From: Pelomonas sp. Root1217
Lineage (GTDB): Bacteria; Pseudomonadota; Gammaproteobacteria; Burkholderiales; Burkholderiaceae_C
Length of the DNA stretch: 64,000 bases
Direction of reading: 5' to 3'
Assembly: GCF_001425705.1 (NCBI RefSeq)
Contig: NZ_LMDC01000001.1
Coordinates: 62,001 to 126,000, forward strand
This document shows positions 45,925-54,432 of the stretch, in pieces. The translations under genes and the position numbers were made by a program. Position 1 is the first letter of the stretch. Each line of letters begins with the position of its first letter. Under the pieces are notes generated by a model. It was not told the DNA's origin, ran no database searches, and saw only the letters and a program-made list of their open reading frames with translations.

Positions 45925-46899
45925 TCAGCCCTTGAGCAGTTGCAGCACCTGCTGCGGCAGCTGATTGGCCTGGGCGACCATGGCGTTGCCAGCCTGCTGC
46001 AGGATCTGTGCCCGCGACATGTTGGACGTTTCCTGGGCGTAGTCGGCATCCATGATGCGCGAGCGGGCCGCGGTCTGGTTCTCGACGGCGACCTGCAGGT
46101 TGCCGATCACCGAGTCGAAGCGGTTCTGGATCGCACCGTAGGTCGAGCGGGCCAGATTGACCTGGGCGAGTGCGAAGTCCAGGAACTGGACAGCCACCGA
46201 CGGGTCACCCTGGTCCGCGCTGGCGCCAGTCAGGGCAGGCGGCGCGCCAGCTGCGGCGAAATCCACCGCCGCGGTCGGCGGTACGCCCCCCGTACCGCTG
46301 CCAGCGGCGCCCAGGATGTTGATCTTGGTGCTGTTGATGGCGGCTTCCAGGGCACCGTCATTGCCGTTGGGCGTGCCGGTGGTCCCCAGGGTCGTCGTCA
46401 GGATGTCGCTTTGCCCGATGACGATCTGGTCATCCACCGTGGCGTTGGCGCCGACCTGGAAGGTGAACGAGGTCGATGCGCCGGTCAGGATCTGTGAACC
46501 GTTGAAGTTGGTATTGCGTATGAGGCGCCCCACTTCGGTCTGCAACTGCGTGAACTCGTTGTTCAGCGCCGAGCGGTCCTGCACGTTGTTGGTGCCGTTG
46601 GCCGCTTGCACGGCCAATTCACGCATGCGTTGCAGCATGTCGCCGACCTTGCCGAGCGAGCCTTCAGCCGTCTGCGCCAGCGAGATGCCGTCATTCGCAT
46701 TGCGCATGGCGACCGACATGCCACGGACCTGGGTGTTCATCCGTTCGGCGATCGCCAGACCGGCGGCGTCGTCCTTGGCGGAATTCACACGCATGCCAGA
46801 AGACAGGCGCTGCATCGACACCGCCAGCAGTCCTTGGGAACTGTTCAAGTTCCGCTGCGCGTTCATCGATGCGATGTTGGTATTGATCGTCTGGGGCAT
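45925..46899 (-). CDS. Flagellin 1
   Basis: A 324-residue filament subunit. Conserved N-terminus (MPQTINTNIASMNAQRNL) and C-terminus (ADYAQETSNMSRAQILQQAG... ending LLKG), with a variable Ala/Pro/Gly-rich middle (about 170-235) unlike the other two. AGGAG 7 nt before the ATG. No sigma-28-type promoter was found just upstream, unlike the two paralogues. Confidence 0.96.
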   Translation of the reverse strand: MPQTINTNIASMNAQRNLNSSQGLLAVSMQRLSSGMRVNSAKDDAAGLAIAERMNTQVRGMSVAMRNANDGISLAQTAEGSLGKVGDMLQRMRELAVQAANGTNNVQDRSALNNEFTQLQTEVGRLIRNTNFNGSQILTGASTSFTFQVGANATVDDQIVIGQSDILTTTLGTTGTPNGNDGALEAAINSTKINILGAAGSGTGGVPPTAAVDFAAAGAPPALTGASADQGDPSVAVQFLDFALAQVNLARSTYGAIQNRFDSVIGNLQVAVENQTAARSRIMDADYAQETSNMSRAQILQQAGNAMVAQANQLPQQVLQLLKG

Positions 46900-47032
46900 T
46901 TAAGCACTCCTGCAACAGCCCGGTTGATTCCGGTGTCCGCGCCGCAGAAGTCAGCGACGCGATGGAGTGAATTGTGTTGGTGCCCTCCGCAGGTCAAACC
47001 CGCGAACAACGGTCAAAACCACGGCTATTAAG

Positions 47033-47052
47033 GAAGCGTTGTTCAACGCTTC
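47033..47052. other. Perfect hairpin between flagellins 1 and 2
   Basis: GAAGCGTT and its complement with a GTTC loop. Possibly a flagellin 2 terminator, since on the minus strand CTTAAT follows, but the T-run is short. Confidence 0.42.
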
Positions 47053-47098
47053 TCAAGCCCGTGCCGGCGGCGCCCCACCGCCGGTGGCCTTGCTTCTA

Positions 47099-48013
47099 TC
47101 AGCCGCGCAGCAGCGTCAGCACCTGCTGGGGCAGTTGGTTGGCCTGCGAGATCATCGCCGTGCCGGCCTGCTGCAGGATCTGCGCGCGGCTCAGATTGGC
47201 GGTTTCGCTGGCGTAGTCGGCGTCCATGATGCGGCTGCGTGCGGCCGACTGGCTTTCCACCGACACCTGCAGGCTGGAGATGACGGCGTCAAAGCGGTTC
47301 TGGGCGGCACCGAAGGTGGAGCGGGCCGTGTTCACCTGGGACAGCGCCTGGTCGATCTTGGCGACCGAGTCCAGCGCACCCTTGGTGCCTGTGCCGGTGT
47401 AGAGATCGAAGGTGGCGCCGGTACCGGCCGCGCCAACCAGCAGGATGTCGGTGTTGGTCGTGTTGGTGACCTCGGCCAGGGCGCCCTGGTTGGTGCTGGC
47501 AGCGGTGGCGGCATTCAGGATGTCGGCACCGGTGATCGTGATGGTGTCGTTGGCCGTCGCGTTGGCGCCCACCTGGAAGGTGGTGGCTGCGGAGCCCGTC
47601 AGGATGGAGTTGCCGTTGAAGTTGGTGTTGCTGGACAGGCGCGTGATTTCGGACTGCAGCAGTGAGAACTCGTTGTTCAGCGCGGTGCGGTCGTCGGTGT
47701 TGTTCGTGCCGTTGGCTGATTGAACGGCCAGTTCACGCATGCGCTGCAGCATGTCGCCGATCTTGCCCAGCGCGCCTTCAGCGGTCTGCGCGAAGGAGAT
47801 GCCGTCGTTGGCGTTGCGGATGGCCACGCTCATGCCGCGCACCTGGGTGTTCATGCGTTCGGCGATGGCCAGGCCAGCGGCGTCGTCCTTGGCCGAGTTG
47901 ACACGCAGGCCCGACGAGAGGCGCTGCATGCTGACCATCAGCGAGCCCTGCGAGGCGGACGTGTTGCGCTGAGCGTTCAGCGAGGCGAGGTTGGTGTTGA
48001 TGATTGCGGACAT
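47099..48013 (-). CDS. Flagellin 2
   Basis: A 304-residue flagellin starting MSAIINTNLASLNAQRNTSA. It shares with flagellin 3 the middle motif GAAGTGATFD-YTGTGTKGALDS, so these two are a recent pair. Start at ATG 48013 after AAGGAA; the longer frame upstream is not used. Own sigma-28-like promoter. Confidence 0.96.
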   Translation of the reverse strand: MSAIINTNLASLNAQRNTSASQGSLMVSMQRLSSGLRVNSAKDDAAGLAIAERMNTQVRGMSVAIRNANDGISFAQTAEGALGKIGDMLQRMRELAVQSANGTNNTDDRTALNNEFSLLQSEITRLSSNTNFNGNSILTGSAATTFQVGANATANDTITITGADILNAATAASTNQGALAEVTNTTNTDILLVGAAGTGATFDLYTGTGTKGALDSVAKIDQALSQVNTARSTFGAAQNRFDAVISSLQVSVESQSAARSRIMDADYASETANLSRAQILQQAGTAMISQANQLPQQVLTLLRG

Positions 48014-48125
48014 GGCGCGTTCCTTTTCAGTGCCAATGGATTGAATCCGAGCCCTGGGCAGCCGGCGCATGGGCCTGTTGTGTGGCCTGGTGCGTTGGCT
48101 GACGAGCTGGGACCCGTTGAATCCG

Positions 48126-48153
48126 TTATCGGAACGGTCGGGGGAACGCTTGA
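48126..48153 (-). promoter_or_regulatory. Sigma-28-like promoter for flagellin 2
   Basis: TCAAGCGT, 12 nt, TCCGATAA on the minus strand, 113 nt before the ATG. The -10 differs from GCCGATAA only in its first base. Confidence 0.75.
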
Positions 48154-48282
48154 GAGTGATCCTTTGTAAAACGGGCCGCTCAATCTCGCGAATTGCGGGG
48201 TGATTGGCGGCCTTTTAAGGTGCTTGAGCTGGCGGGCTTTGCCCTCGGGGGTCGACGACGACGGCTGTCGCGTCGGAGCTCA

Positions 48283-48304
48283 GGGCCAGCGTCGAGGCTG
48301 GCCC
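48283..48304 (-). terminator. Hairpin after flagellin 3
   Basis: GGGCCAGC and its complement with a 6-nt loop, 5 nt beyond the stop codon. No T-run, so it may be an mRNA-stabilising stem rather than a terminator. Confidence 0.42.
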
Positions 48305-48308
48305 AGGA

Positions 48309-49220
48309 TCATCGAAGAAGCGACAGCACTTGCTGCGGTTGCTGGTTGGCTTGGGCAATCATGGCCGTACCCGCCTGCTGCAGGATCTGCGCGCGGCTCA
48401 GGTTGGCAGTTTCCATCGCGTAGTCGGCATCCATGATGCGGCTGCGGGCGGCGGACTGGTTCTCGACCGCGGTGCCCAGGCTTTCGATCACGGCGTCGAA
48501 GCGGTTCTGGGCGGCACCGAAGGTCGAGCGGGCCACGTTGACCTGGGCGATGGCCTGGTCGATCTTGGCGATCGAGTCCAGGGCGCCCTTGGTGCCGGTG
48601 CCGGTGTAGGCATCGAAAGTGGCGCCGGTGCCGGCCGCGCCGACGTTCGAGATGTCGGTGTTGGTCGTGTTGGCCACTTCAGCCAGCGCGCCGTCGTTCT
48701 TGCCGACTGCGGTGACGGTGCCCAGCATGTTCTGGCCGCTGATCGTGATGGTGTCGTTCGTGGTCGCGTTGGCGCCGACCTGGAAGTTGAACGCCGTCGT
48801 GTTGGTCAGCACCGCCTGACCGTTGAAGGTCGTGTTCGTGCTCAGGCGGGTGATTTCGCTCTGCAGCTGCGTGAACTCGTTGTTCAGCGCGGTGCGGTCG
48901 TCGGTGTTGTTGGTGCCGTTGGCGGACTGCACGGCCAGTTCACGCATGCGCTGCAGCATGTCGTTGACTTTGCCGAGGGCGCCTTCAGCCGTCTGTGACA
49001 GCGAAATGCCGTCATTGGCATTGCGGATGGCCACATTCATTCCCTTGACCTGGGAATTCATGCGTTCAGCGATGGCCAGGCCGGCGGCATCGTCACGTGC
49101 GGAGTTCACCCGCAGACCGGACGACAGACGTTGCATGGAGGTCGCCAGCGCGCTTTGCGCGGAACTGGCATTGCGCTGCGCGTTGAGCGACAGCAGGTTG
49201 GTATTGATAACTGCGGGCAT
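48309..49220 (-). CDS. Flagellin 3
   Basis: A 303-residue flagellin starting MPAVINTNLLSLNAQRNASS, with AAAAGGAAGC before the ATG. Very like flagellin 2 in both conserved ends and the middle. Own sigma-28-like promoter 233 nt upstream, leaving a long 5' UTR. First of the three flagellin genes in the direction of transcription. Confidence 0.96.
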   Translation of the reverse strand: MPAVINTNLLSLNAQRNASSAQSALATSMQRLSSGLRVNSARDDAAGLAIAERMNSQVKGMNVAIRNANDGISLSQTAEGALGKVNDMLQRMRELAVQSANGTNNTDDRTALNNEFTQLQSEITRLSTNTTFNGQAVLTNTTAFNFQVGANATTNDTITISGQNMLGTVTAVGKNDGALAEVANTTNTDISNVGAAGTGATFDAYTGTGTKGALDSIAKIDQAIAQVNVARSTFGAAQNRFDAVIESLGTAVENQSAARSRIMDADYAMETANLSRAQILQQAGTAMIAQANQQPQQVLSLLR

Positions 49221-49452
49221 GATGCGCTTCCTTTTAGCTAGAGATGACCCGGCAAAGCGCCGGCGAAGACCCGAGTGCCCGGGTGAGGCACCCGTGCTGC
49301 CCACGCAGACTCGCCTTACTAACTAATAGGCAAGCCCTTGTGGCTACGCCCGACGCCAGTCAACCGTTGAAGCTCGTCCGCCGCCTGGGCTTTGGACATC
49401 GCCTCGGCTTTCCAGCCGGACCACGGAACCGTTGCCGGCGCCGTTGCAATGG

Positions 49453-49480
49453 CTATCGGACGGGCTGACACGTTTCTTGA
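49453..49480 (-). promoter_or_regulatory. Sigma-28-like promoter for flagellin 3
   Basis: TCAAGAAA, 12 nt, TCCGATAG on the minus strand. Same spacing and near-identical -10 as the flagellin 2 promoter. Confidence 0.72.
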
Positions 49481-49613
49481 GGCGCTTTTGTCAAGGGGTG
49501 TGATCTTTTGAACAGAGGCATCTGCAAAGCCTTGTTCATCGGATCAGTCCAATGAAAACTTTTTGGGCTGCTCGGGCCTGCCTTTTCCTTGGATCGGTCG
49601 TCTGAGGCCTGCC

Positions 49614-49640
49614 TAAAGTCCGCTCCATCCCGGCCGAACC
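49614..49640 (+). promoter_or_regulatory. Sigma-28-like promoter for the TPR gene
   Basis: TAAAGTCC, 11 nt, GCCGAACC, 23 nt before the ATG. Confidence 0.72.
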
Positions 49641-49663
49641 CGCACGCCGGACTGGAGCCTGCG

Positions 49664-50125
49664 ATGCCCGCCTTGTCCGCCTCGACCCGTCAAAAAGCTG
49701 TTCACCTTCCCACCGCTGCCACGCAGCCGGAGGAACCCCTGATGCTGCTGGCCCGCGCCCGCAATGCCGCCTTTGCCGAGGCTGCCCGAGGCAATCTGGG
49801 TCAGGGACTGGGCATCCTGCAGGACGCCCTGGCCGACGAACCCATGAGCCACGAGCTGCTGGCCGACATGGGCGCGCTGCTGCTCGTGGCCGGCCGCCAC
49901 GACCAGGCCGCTGCCAGCGCCGAGCGCGCGCTGAAGATCCAGCCTGATCACGGGCCCAGCCTGTACACCCTGGGCTTTGCGTTGTCCGGCCGCGGCGAAA
50001 AGAAGCGGGCCATCGAGGTGCTGACGACTCTGCAGTCCGGCCCCGGCGCTGACAGCCTGCGCGCCGAGTCGCCGGAGCTGATGCCGGTCGCCATGACGGA
50101 ATTGCAGCGCTTGCAGCGCGTCTGA
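49664..50125 (+). CDS. TPR-repeat protein of unknown function in the flagellar regulon
   Basis: A 153-residue cytoplasmic protein with two or three TPR-like helix pairs (about 35-125; AERALKIQPDHGPSLYTLGFALSGRG is the clearest). No signal peptide. ATG 49664 follows GGAG. It has its own sigma-28-like promoter and terminator, and lies between flagellin 3 and flhD, so it is probably a late flagellar gene. TPR proteins bind partners, for example as chaperones. The partner is unknown; an export or glycosylation helper for flagellin is one guess. Confidence 0.82.
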   Translation: MPALSASTRQKAVHLPTAATQPEEPLMLLARARNAAFAEAARGNLGQGLGILQDALADEPMSHELLADMGALLLVAGRHDQAAASAERALKIQPDHGPSLYTLGFALSGRGEKKRAIEVLTTLQSGPGADSLRAESPELMPVAMTELQRLQRV

Positions 50126-50145
50126 CGCGACTAATTTCACACCTT

Positions 50146-50186
50146 CAAGGCCCCGGCCAGCGCGAGCTGCCGGGGCCTTGGTTTTT
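50146..50186 (+). terminator. Terminator of the TPR gene
   Basis: CAAGGCCCCGGC and its complement with an 11-nt loop followed by GTTTTT, about 160 nt before flhD. Confidence 0.9.
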
Positions 50187-50348
50187 GGGCGCTGGCCGGC
50201 CCGACGCGGCTGTAGGAATTTGGCTGACAAGGCCTTCCACAAAAGGTGACGCCGGGCACCGACGCTGCCTGATATCGCGAAAGAAGAGGGGTCAACACAA
50301 TCCGTTTCACTGATCCGCAACACCCCATCACCTCTGACGGAAGCCGCC

Positions 50349-50669
50349 ATGAACACCGACCAAATGCTCGCCGAGATCCGTGAAGCCAACCTGTCCTACC
50401 TGATGCTGGCCCAGAGCCTGATCCGCGCCGACCGCGAACAGGCCCTGTACCGCCTGGGCATCAGCGAGGACACGGCCACGCTGATTGGCACGCTGAGCCC
50501 GGCGCAGATCATGAAGATCGCTTCCGGCAACACGCTGCTGTGCGCCTTCCGCATGAGCGACGACCTGGTGTGGGGCCTGCTGACCAACCACAGCAAGCCC
50601 GGTGCGAACGAGAGCGTCAGCCGCCTGCACGCCTCCATCCTGATCGCCGGCCGCCACGAGCACGCCTGA
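50349..50669 (+). CDS. flhD: Flagellar master regulator subunit FlhD
   Basis: A 106-residue subunit of the FlhD4C2 activator of class II flagellar genes. The sequence (LAEIREANLSYLMLAQSLI, RLGISEDTATLIGTLSP) is typical. GGAAG precedes the ATG. The 160 bp upstream have no clear promoter match that I can name. Confidence 0.97.
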   Translation: MNTDQMLAEIREANLSYLMLAQSLIRADREQALYRLGISEDTATLIGTLSPAQIMKIASGNTLLCAFRMSDDLVWGLLTNHSKPGANESVSRLHASILIAGRHEHA

Positions 50670-50704
50670 TCTAGAACCGCCCTTACTGATTCCGGAGCCA
50701 CACC

Positions 50705-51241
50705 ATGCGCGTCAAAAGCATCCTCACCGAAGCCAAGCAGATCGACCGTGCCGTTCAGCTGATCCACCTCGGTGCCCGCCTGCAGGTGCTGGAATCGGAA
50801 ACCGACCTGTCCTACGAGCGCCTTCTGCGCCTGTACAAGGAAGTGAGCGGCAAGTCGCCGTCCAAGGGCCAGCTGCCCTTCTCGACCGACTGGTTCATGA
50901 CCTGGCAGCCCAACATCCACGCCAGCCTATTCCTGAACATCCACGAGTACCTGAACAAGGCCGCGGAGATGGACGAGATCGACACCGTCATCAAGGCCTA
51001 CCAGCTCTACCAGGAGCAGACGACGGCCCAGGGCCTGGAAGCCATGCTGTCCGTCACGCGCGCCTGGCGCCTGGTCAAGTTCGTCGACAACGGCATGCTG
51101 ACCCTGACCAAGTGCGCCAAGTGCAATGGCCAGTTCGTCACCCACCCGCACGAGATCGCCCGCCATTTCGTCTGCGGCCTGTGCAATCCGCCCGCACGTG
51201 CCGGCAAGGGTCGCGCGCAAGGCTCCATCCAGATGCATTGA
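50705..51241 (+). CDS. flhC: Flagellar master regulator subunit FlhC
   Basis: A 178-residue DNA-binding partner of FlhD with the zinc-binding cysteines C137, C140, C157 and C160 in CAKC and CGLC. 35 nt after flhD with CCGGAG before the ATG. Its presence shows that the regulon is under FlhDC rather than FleQ-type control. Confidence 0.97.
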   Translation: MRVKSILTEAKQIDRAVQLIHLGARLQVLESETDLSYERLLRLYKEVSGKSPSKGQLPFSTDWFMTWQPNIHASLFLNIHEYLNKAAEMDEIDTVIKAYQLYQEQTTAQGLEAMLSVTRAWRLVKFVDNGMLTLTKCAKCNGQFVTHPHEIARHFVCGLCNPPARAGKGRAQGSIQMH

Positions 51242-51266
51242 CTGATAACAAGGCGACACTGTCGCC

Positions 51267-52028
51267 ATGTGGATCACCCGTTGGCCGCTGCCGGCTCTGT
51301 TGAGCTGGCTGGCGGCCTGGTTCATTTATGCGGCCGCGCTTTTTGCCGGCTTGTCACCCGGGCCGGCCCTGGCGTTGGGCGCGGCCGTCGCTGCGGCCCT
51401 GGCCTGGCTGCATGGCGAGCGCTGGCGGCGGCTCATCGTCGCGCTGGGCTTCCCGGCCTCCGTGCTGGCGCTTGGCTGGCAGGGCGGTGAAGGCCTCACG
51501 AGAGGCCTGCTGTGGCTGGCGCCGCTGGCGCTGCTGTGGTGGCTCTACCCACGCAGGACCTGGTCCGAGGCGCCCCTGTTCCCGACCCCGTGGGGGGCGC
51601 TCGGCCGCTTGCCTGCCCTGGCGCCATTGCCGCCGGGCGCCCGGGTGCTTGATGCCGGCTGTGGCGTTGGCGATGGCCTGCGTGAACTGCTGCACGCTTA
51701 CCCGCAGGCACGCGTCGAGGGCGTTGAATGGAGCAGGCCGCTGGCACTGCTGGCAGGCTGGCGGCTGCGTGGCGCCAGGGTGCGCCAAGGCGACCTCTGG
51801 GCCGACAGCTGGACGCCGTTCGCCCTGGTCTATGTCTTCCAGCGCCCCGAGTCCATGCCGCGCATCTGGGCCAAGGCCTGCGCTGAACTGGCGCCCGAGG
51901 CCTGGCTCGTCAGCCTGGACTTCGCCGTGCCCGGCGCCGTACCGGTTGCCAGCTGGCAATTGTCCAGCGGGCAGTTCGTGTGGCTTTACCGCCCGGTGCA
52001 GAAAGCGGCGTCAAAGACCGCCAATTGA
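51267..52028 (+). CDS. Membrane-anchored class I SAM-dependent methyltransferase
   Basis: A 253-residue protein. Two or three N-terminal hydrophobic helices (to about residue 93) are followed by a Rossmann methyltransferase domain with motif I VLDAGCGVGDG (about 126-136) and an acidic residue at the end of the second strand (GVEWS). It lies between flhC and motA with a 25-nt gap, so it could be co-transcribed with flhDC. The substrate is unknown; such anchored enzymes may act at the inner membrane. Flagellin lysine methylation is conceivable, but nothing in the sequence shows it. Confidence 0.8.
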   Translation: MWITRWPLPALLSWLAAWFIYAAALFAGLSPGPALALGAAVAAALAWLHGERWRRLIVALGFPASVLALGWQGGEGLTRGLLWLAPLALLWWLYPRRTWSEAPLFPTPWGALGRLPALAPLPPGARVLDAGCGVGDGLRELLHAYPQARVEGVEWSRPLALLAGWRLRGARVRQGDLWADSWTPFALVYVFQRPESMPRIWAKACAELAPEAWLVSLDFAVPGAVPVASWQLSSGQFVWLYRPVQKAASKTAN

Positions 52029-52062
52029 GGCGTTCACAACGCCTGCTGCGCGGCATACTTTC

Positions 52063-52089
52063 TTCAGCCCCCCGGCACCGGGCCGATAA
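52063..52089 (+). promoter_or_regulatory. Sigma-28-like promoter for motAB
   Basis: Perfect -10 GCCGATAA (52082-52089), with a weak -35 TTCAGCCC at 11 nt spacing. The start codon is 28 nt further on. Confidence 0.7.
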
Positions 52090-52117
52090 GGCCTGAACTC
52101 CCACAACCCCACAGCAC

Positions 52118-52975
52118 ATGTTCGTCATCATTGGCTGGGCCGTCTCGATGGTCTGCATCTTCGGCGTGTTCATCGCTCACGGCGGGAACATCGGCGTGAT
52201 CCTGCACGCCCTGCCGTTCGAGATGATCACCATCTTCGGCGCCGCCATCGGCGCCTTCCTGGCCAACAACCAGATGAAGGTCGTCAAGGCGACGGCCAAG
52301 GGCCTGGGCCTGTGCTTCAAGGGCAGCAAATACAGCAAGGCCCGCTACATGGAGCTGCTGGCGCTGATGTACGACATCCTGCAAAAGGCCCGCAAGGAGG
52401 GCCTGATGTCCATCGAGAAGGACGTCGAGGACCCGCACAACAGCCCGCTGTTCCAGAAGTACGCGGTGGTGGGCAATGACCACCACGTCACCGAATTCAT
52501 CACCGACTACCTGCGCATGATGGTGTCGGGGAACCTGAACGCCCATGAGATCGAGTCGCTGATGGACAGCGAGATCGAGACCCATCACCAGGAGGAACAC
52601 GCCGCCGTAGCCGCGCTGCAACGCCTGGCGGGCGGCCTGCCGGCCTTCGGCATCGTGGCCGCCGTGCTGGGCGTCGTGAACACCATGGGCTCGGTCGGCC
52701 AGCCGCCGGCGGTGCTGGGCGGCATGATCGGCTCGGCCCTGGTCGGTACCTTCCTGGGCATCCTGCTGGCCTACGGCTTTGCCGAGCCGCTGGCCGGCCT
52801 GCTGGAGCAGAAGGTCGAGGACGGCGGCAAGGAATTCCAGTGCATCAAGACCACGCTGCTGGCCAGCATGCAGGGCTACGCTCCGCAGGTGGCCATCGAA
52901 TTCGGCCGCAAGGTGCTGTTCTCGGGTGACCGCCCGAGCTTCACCGAGCTCGAAGGCCACGTCAAAAAGAAATGA
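52118..52975 (+). CDS. motA: Flagellar stator protein MotA
   Basis: A 285-residue proton-channel stator subunit. Four membrane helices, the typical start MFVIIGWAVSMVCIFGVF, and a large cytoplasmic loop (about 60-160) with rotor-contacting charges. The leader from the promoter to the ATG (CCTGAACTCCCACAACC...) has no Shine-Dalgarno, which is unusual for a highly expressed gene. Confidence 0.97.
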   Translation: MFVIIGWAVSMVCIFGVFIAHGGNIGVILHALPFEMITIFGAAIGAFLANNQMKVVKATAKGLGLCFKGSKYSKARYMELLALMYDILQKARKEGLMSIEKDVEDPHNSPLFQKYAVVGNDHHVTEFITDYLRMMVSGNLNAHEIESLMDSEIETHHQEEHAAVAALQRLAGGLPAFGIVAAVLGVVNTMGSVGQPPAVLGGMIGSALVGTFLGILLAYGFAEPLAGLLEQKVEDGGKEFQCIKTTLLASMQGYAPQVAIEFGRKVLFSGDRPSFTELEGHVKKK

Positions 52976-52987
52976 CGAGGACCTGAC

Positions 52988-53962
52988 ATGGCGGGGGACG
53001 CGAAAAAACTCCAGCCCATCATCATCAAGAAGGTGAAGAAGGGCGGCCATGCGGTGCATGGCGGTGCGTGGAAGATCGCGTATGCCGACTTCGTCACGGC
53101 CATGATGGCCTTCTTCCTGTTGATGTGGCTGCTCGGCTCCACGACCGAGGGCGACAAGAAGGGCATCGCCGACTTCTTCCAGTCGCCGCTGAAGGTGGCC
53201 ATGCTCGGCGGTTCCGGCTCGGGGGACTCTTCCAGCGTCATCCGCGGCGGCGGCAAGGACCTCACGCGCGAGACCGGCCAGGTCAAGGAAGGCGAGAGCG
53301 CCGCCAAGCGGGCCAGCTACACCTTGCGTGCACTGAAGGAAGAACAGCGCAAGGCCGAGAAGGCGCGCCTGGAGCAACTCAAGACCAAAGTCGAGCAGGT
53401 GCTTTCCGAGAACCCCAAGCTGGCCGCTCTGGGCGGCCAGATCCGGCTGGACATGACCAAGGAAGGCCTGCGCATCCAGATCGTCGACGAGGGCAACCGG
53501 CCGATGTTCGACAGTGGCAGTGCCATCGTGAAGCCCTATATGCGTGAACTGCTGCGCGAGCTCGGTAGCGTGCTGACCGAGGTGCCCAACCGGCTCACCG
53601 TGGAGGGGCACACCGACGCCCAGCCCTTCTCCGGCGGCGACAAGGGCTACAGCAACTGGGAGCTGTCGGCCGACCGCGCCAATGCCTCGCGCCGCGAGCT
53701 CGTCGCGGGCGGGCTGTCGGAGGCACGCATGCTGCGCGTACAGGGCCTGGCTGCCAGCAAGCTGCTCGACGCCAAGGACCCCAACGGCGCGCTGAACCGG
53801 CGCATCAGCATCATCGTCATGAACCGCGATGCCGAGGACGCCGTGCTGAAGAATCTGCCCGACGAGCCCGAAGGCGACGCTGCGCCCGCGCAGACCGAGT
53901 CCACGCAAGTGCCGCAGAACGGAAAAATGCCGCAAACTCAATCGTCGGCGCCGGCTCGCTAG
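52988..53962 (+). CDS. motB: Flagellar stator protein MotB
   Basis: A 324-residue partner of MotA. The single membrane helix starts after WKIAYADFVTAMMAFFLLMW and includes the proton-carrying Asp. A plug/linker region is followed by the OmpA-like peptidoglycan-binding domain (VEGHTDAQPFSGGDKGYSNWELSADRAN). 12 nt after motA. Confidence 0.97.
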   Translation: MAGDAKKLQPIIIKKVKKGGHAVHGGAWKIAYADFVTAMMAFFLLMWLLGSTTEGDKKGIADFFQSPLKVAMLGGSGSGDSSSVIRGGGKDLTRETGQVKEGESAAKRASYTLRALKEEQRKAEKARLEQLKTKVEQVLSENPKLAALGGQIRLDMTKEGLRIQIVDEGNRPMFDSGSAIVKPYMRELLRELGSVLTEVPNRLTVEGHTDAQPFSGGDKGYSNWELSADRANASRRELVAGGLSEARMLRVQGLAASKLLDAKDPNGALNRRISIIVMNRDAEDAVLKNLPDEPEGDAAPAQTESTQVPQNGKMPQTQSSAPAR

Positions 53963-54017
53963 AAACTAGACTGCGTGCTGACCCTGAAATACCGCCTGCA
54001 CCCGAGAGAGGATCGCC

Positions 54018-54410
54018 ATGAGCACTGATATGAAATTCCTGGTCGTCGACGACTTCTCCACCATGCGCCGCATCGTGCGCGGCCTGCTCAAGGAGATTGG
54101 CTACAACAACTGCGAAGAGGCCGAGGACGGCGTCGAGGCGTTGAACATGCTCAAGGGCGCCAAGTTTGATTTCGTCGTCAGCGACATCAACATGCCCAAC
54201 ATGACGGGCTTCGAGCTGCTGAAGGCCATCAAGGAAGACCCCAACCTCAAGCACCTGCCCGTGCTGATGGTCACCGCCGAGGCGCGCAAGGAAGACATCG
54301 TGCTGGCCGCCCAGTCGGGCGCTGCGGGCTACATCGTCAAGCCCTTCACGAAGGCGACGCTGGAAGAAAAAGTCCTCAAGATCATGCAGAAGCTGGCCGC
54401 CGCGGCCTGA
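54018..54410 (+). CDS. cheY: Chemotaxis response regulator CheY (mot-cheYZ copy)
   Basis: A 130-residue receiver very like the classical CheY: D11/D12, phospho-acceptor D56 in VSDINMP, T87 and K108 in YIVKPF. The motor-binding surface is retained ([21 protein letters not shown]). Next to cheZ and motB, so probably the main motor-directed CheY, distinct from the copy at 19860. Confidence 0.96.
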   Translation: MSTDMKFLVVDDFSTMRRIVRGLLKEIGYNNCEEAEDGVEALNMLKGAKFDFVVSDINMPNMTGFELLKAIKEDPNLKHLPVLMVTAEARKEDIVLAAQSGAAGYIVKPFTKATLEEKVLKIMQKLAAAA

Positions 54411-54432
54411 CAACACCAAAAAGGGGACTGTC

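Larger units (their letters stand above)
49221..49663. other. Divergent regulatory region of flagellin 3 and the TPR gene
   Basis: 443 bp with no ORF. Contains the minus-strand promoter at 49453-49480, the plus-strand promoter at 49614-49640 and several short GC hairpins in the flagellin leader, including an imperfect one around 49312-49334. Nothing else recognised. Confidence 0.6.

Noticed and set aside
51328-52089. A 253-codon frame overlapping the methyltransferase in another phase
   Set aside because: Arg/Pro/Ser-rich shadow; the other phase has motif I and membrane helices.
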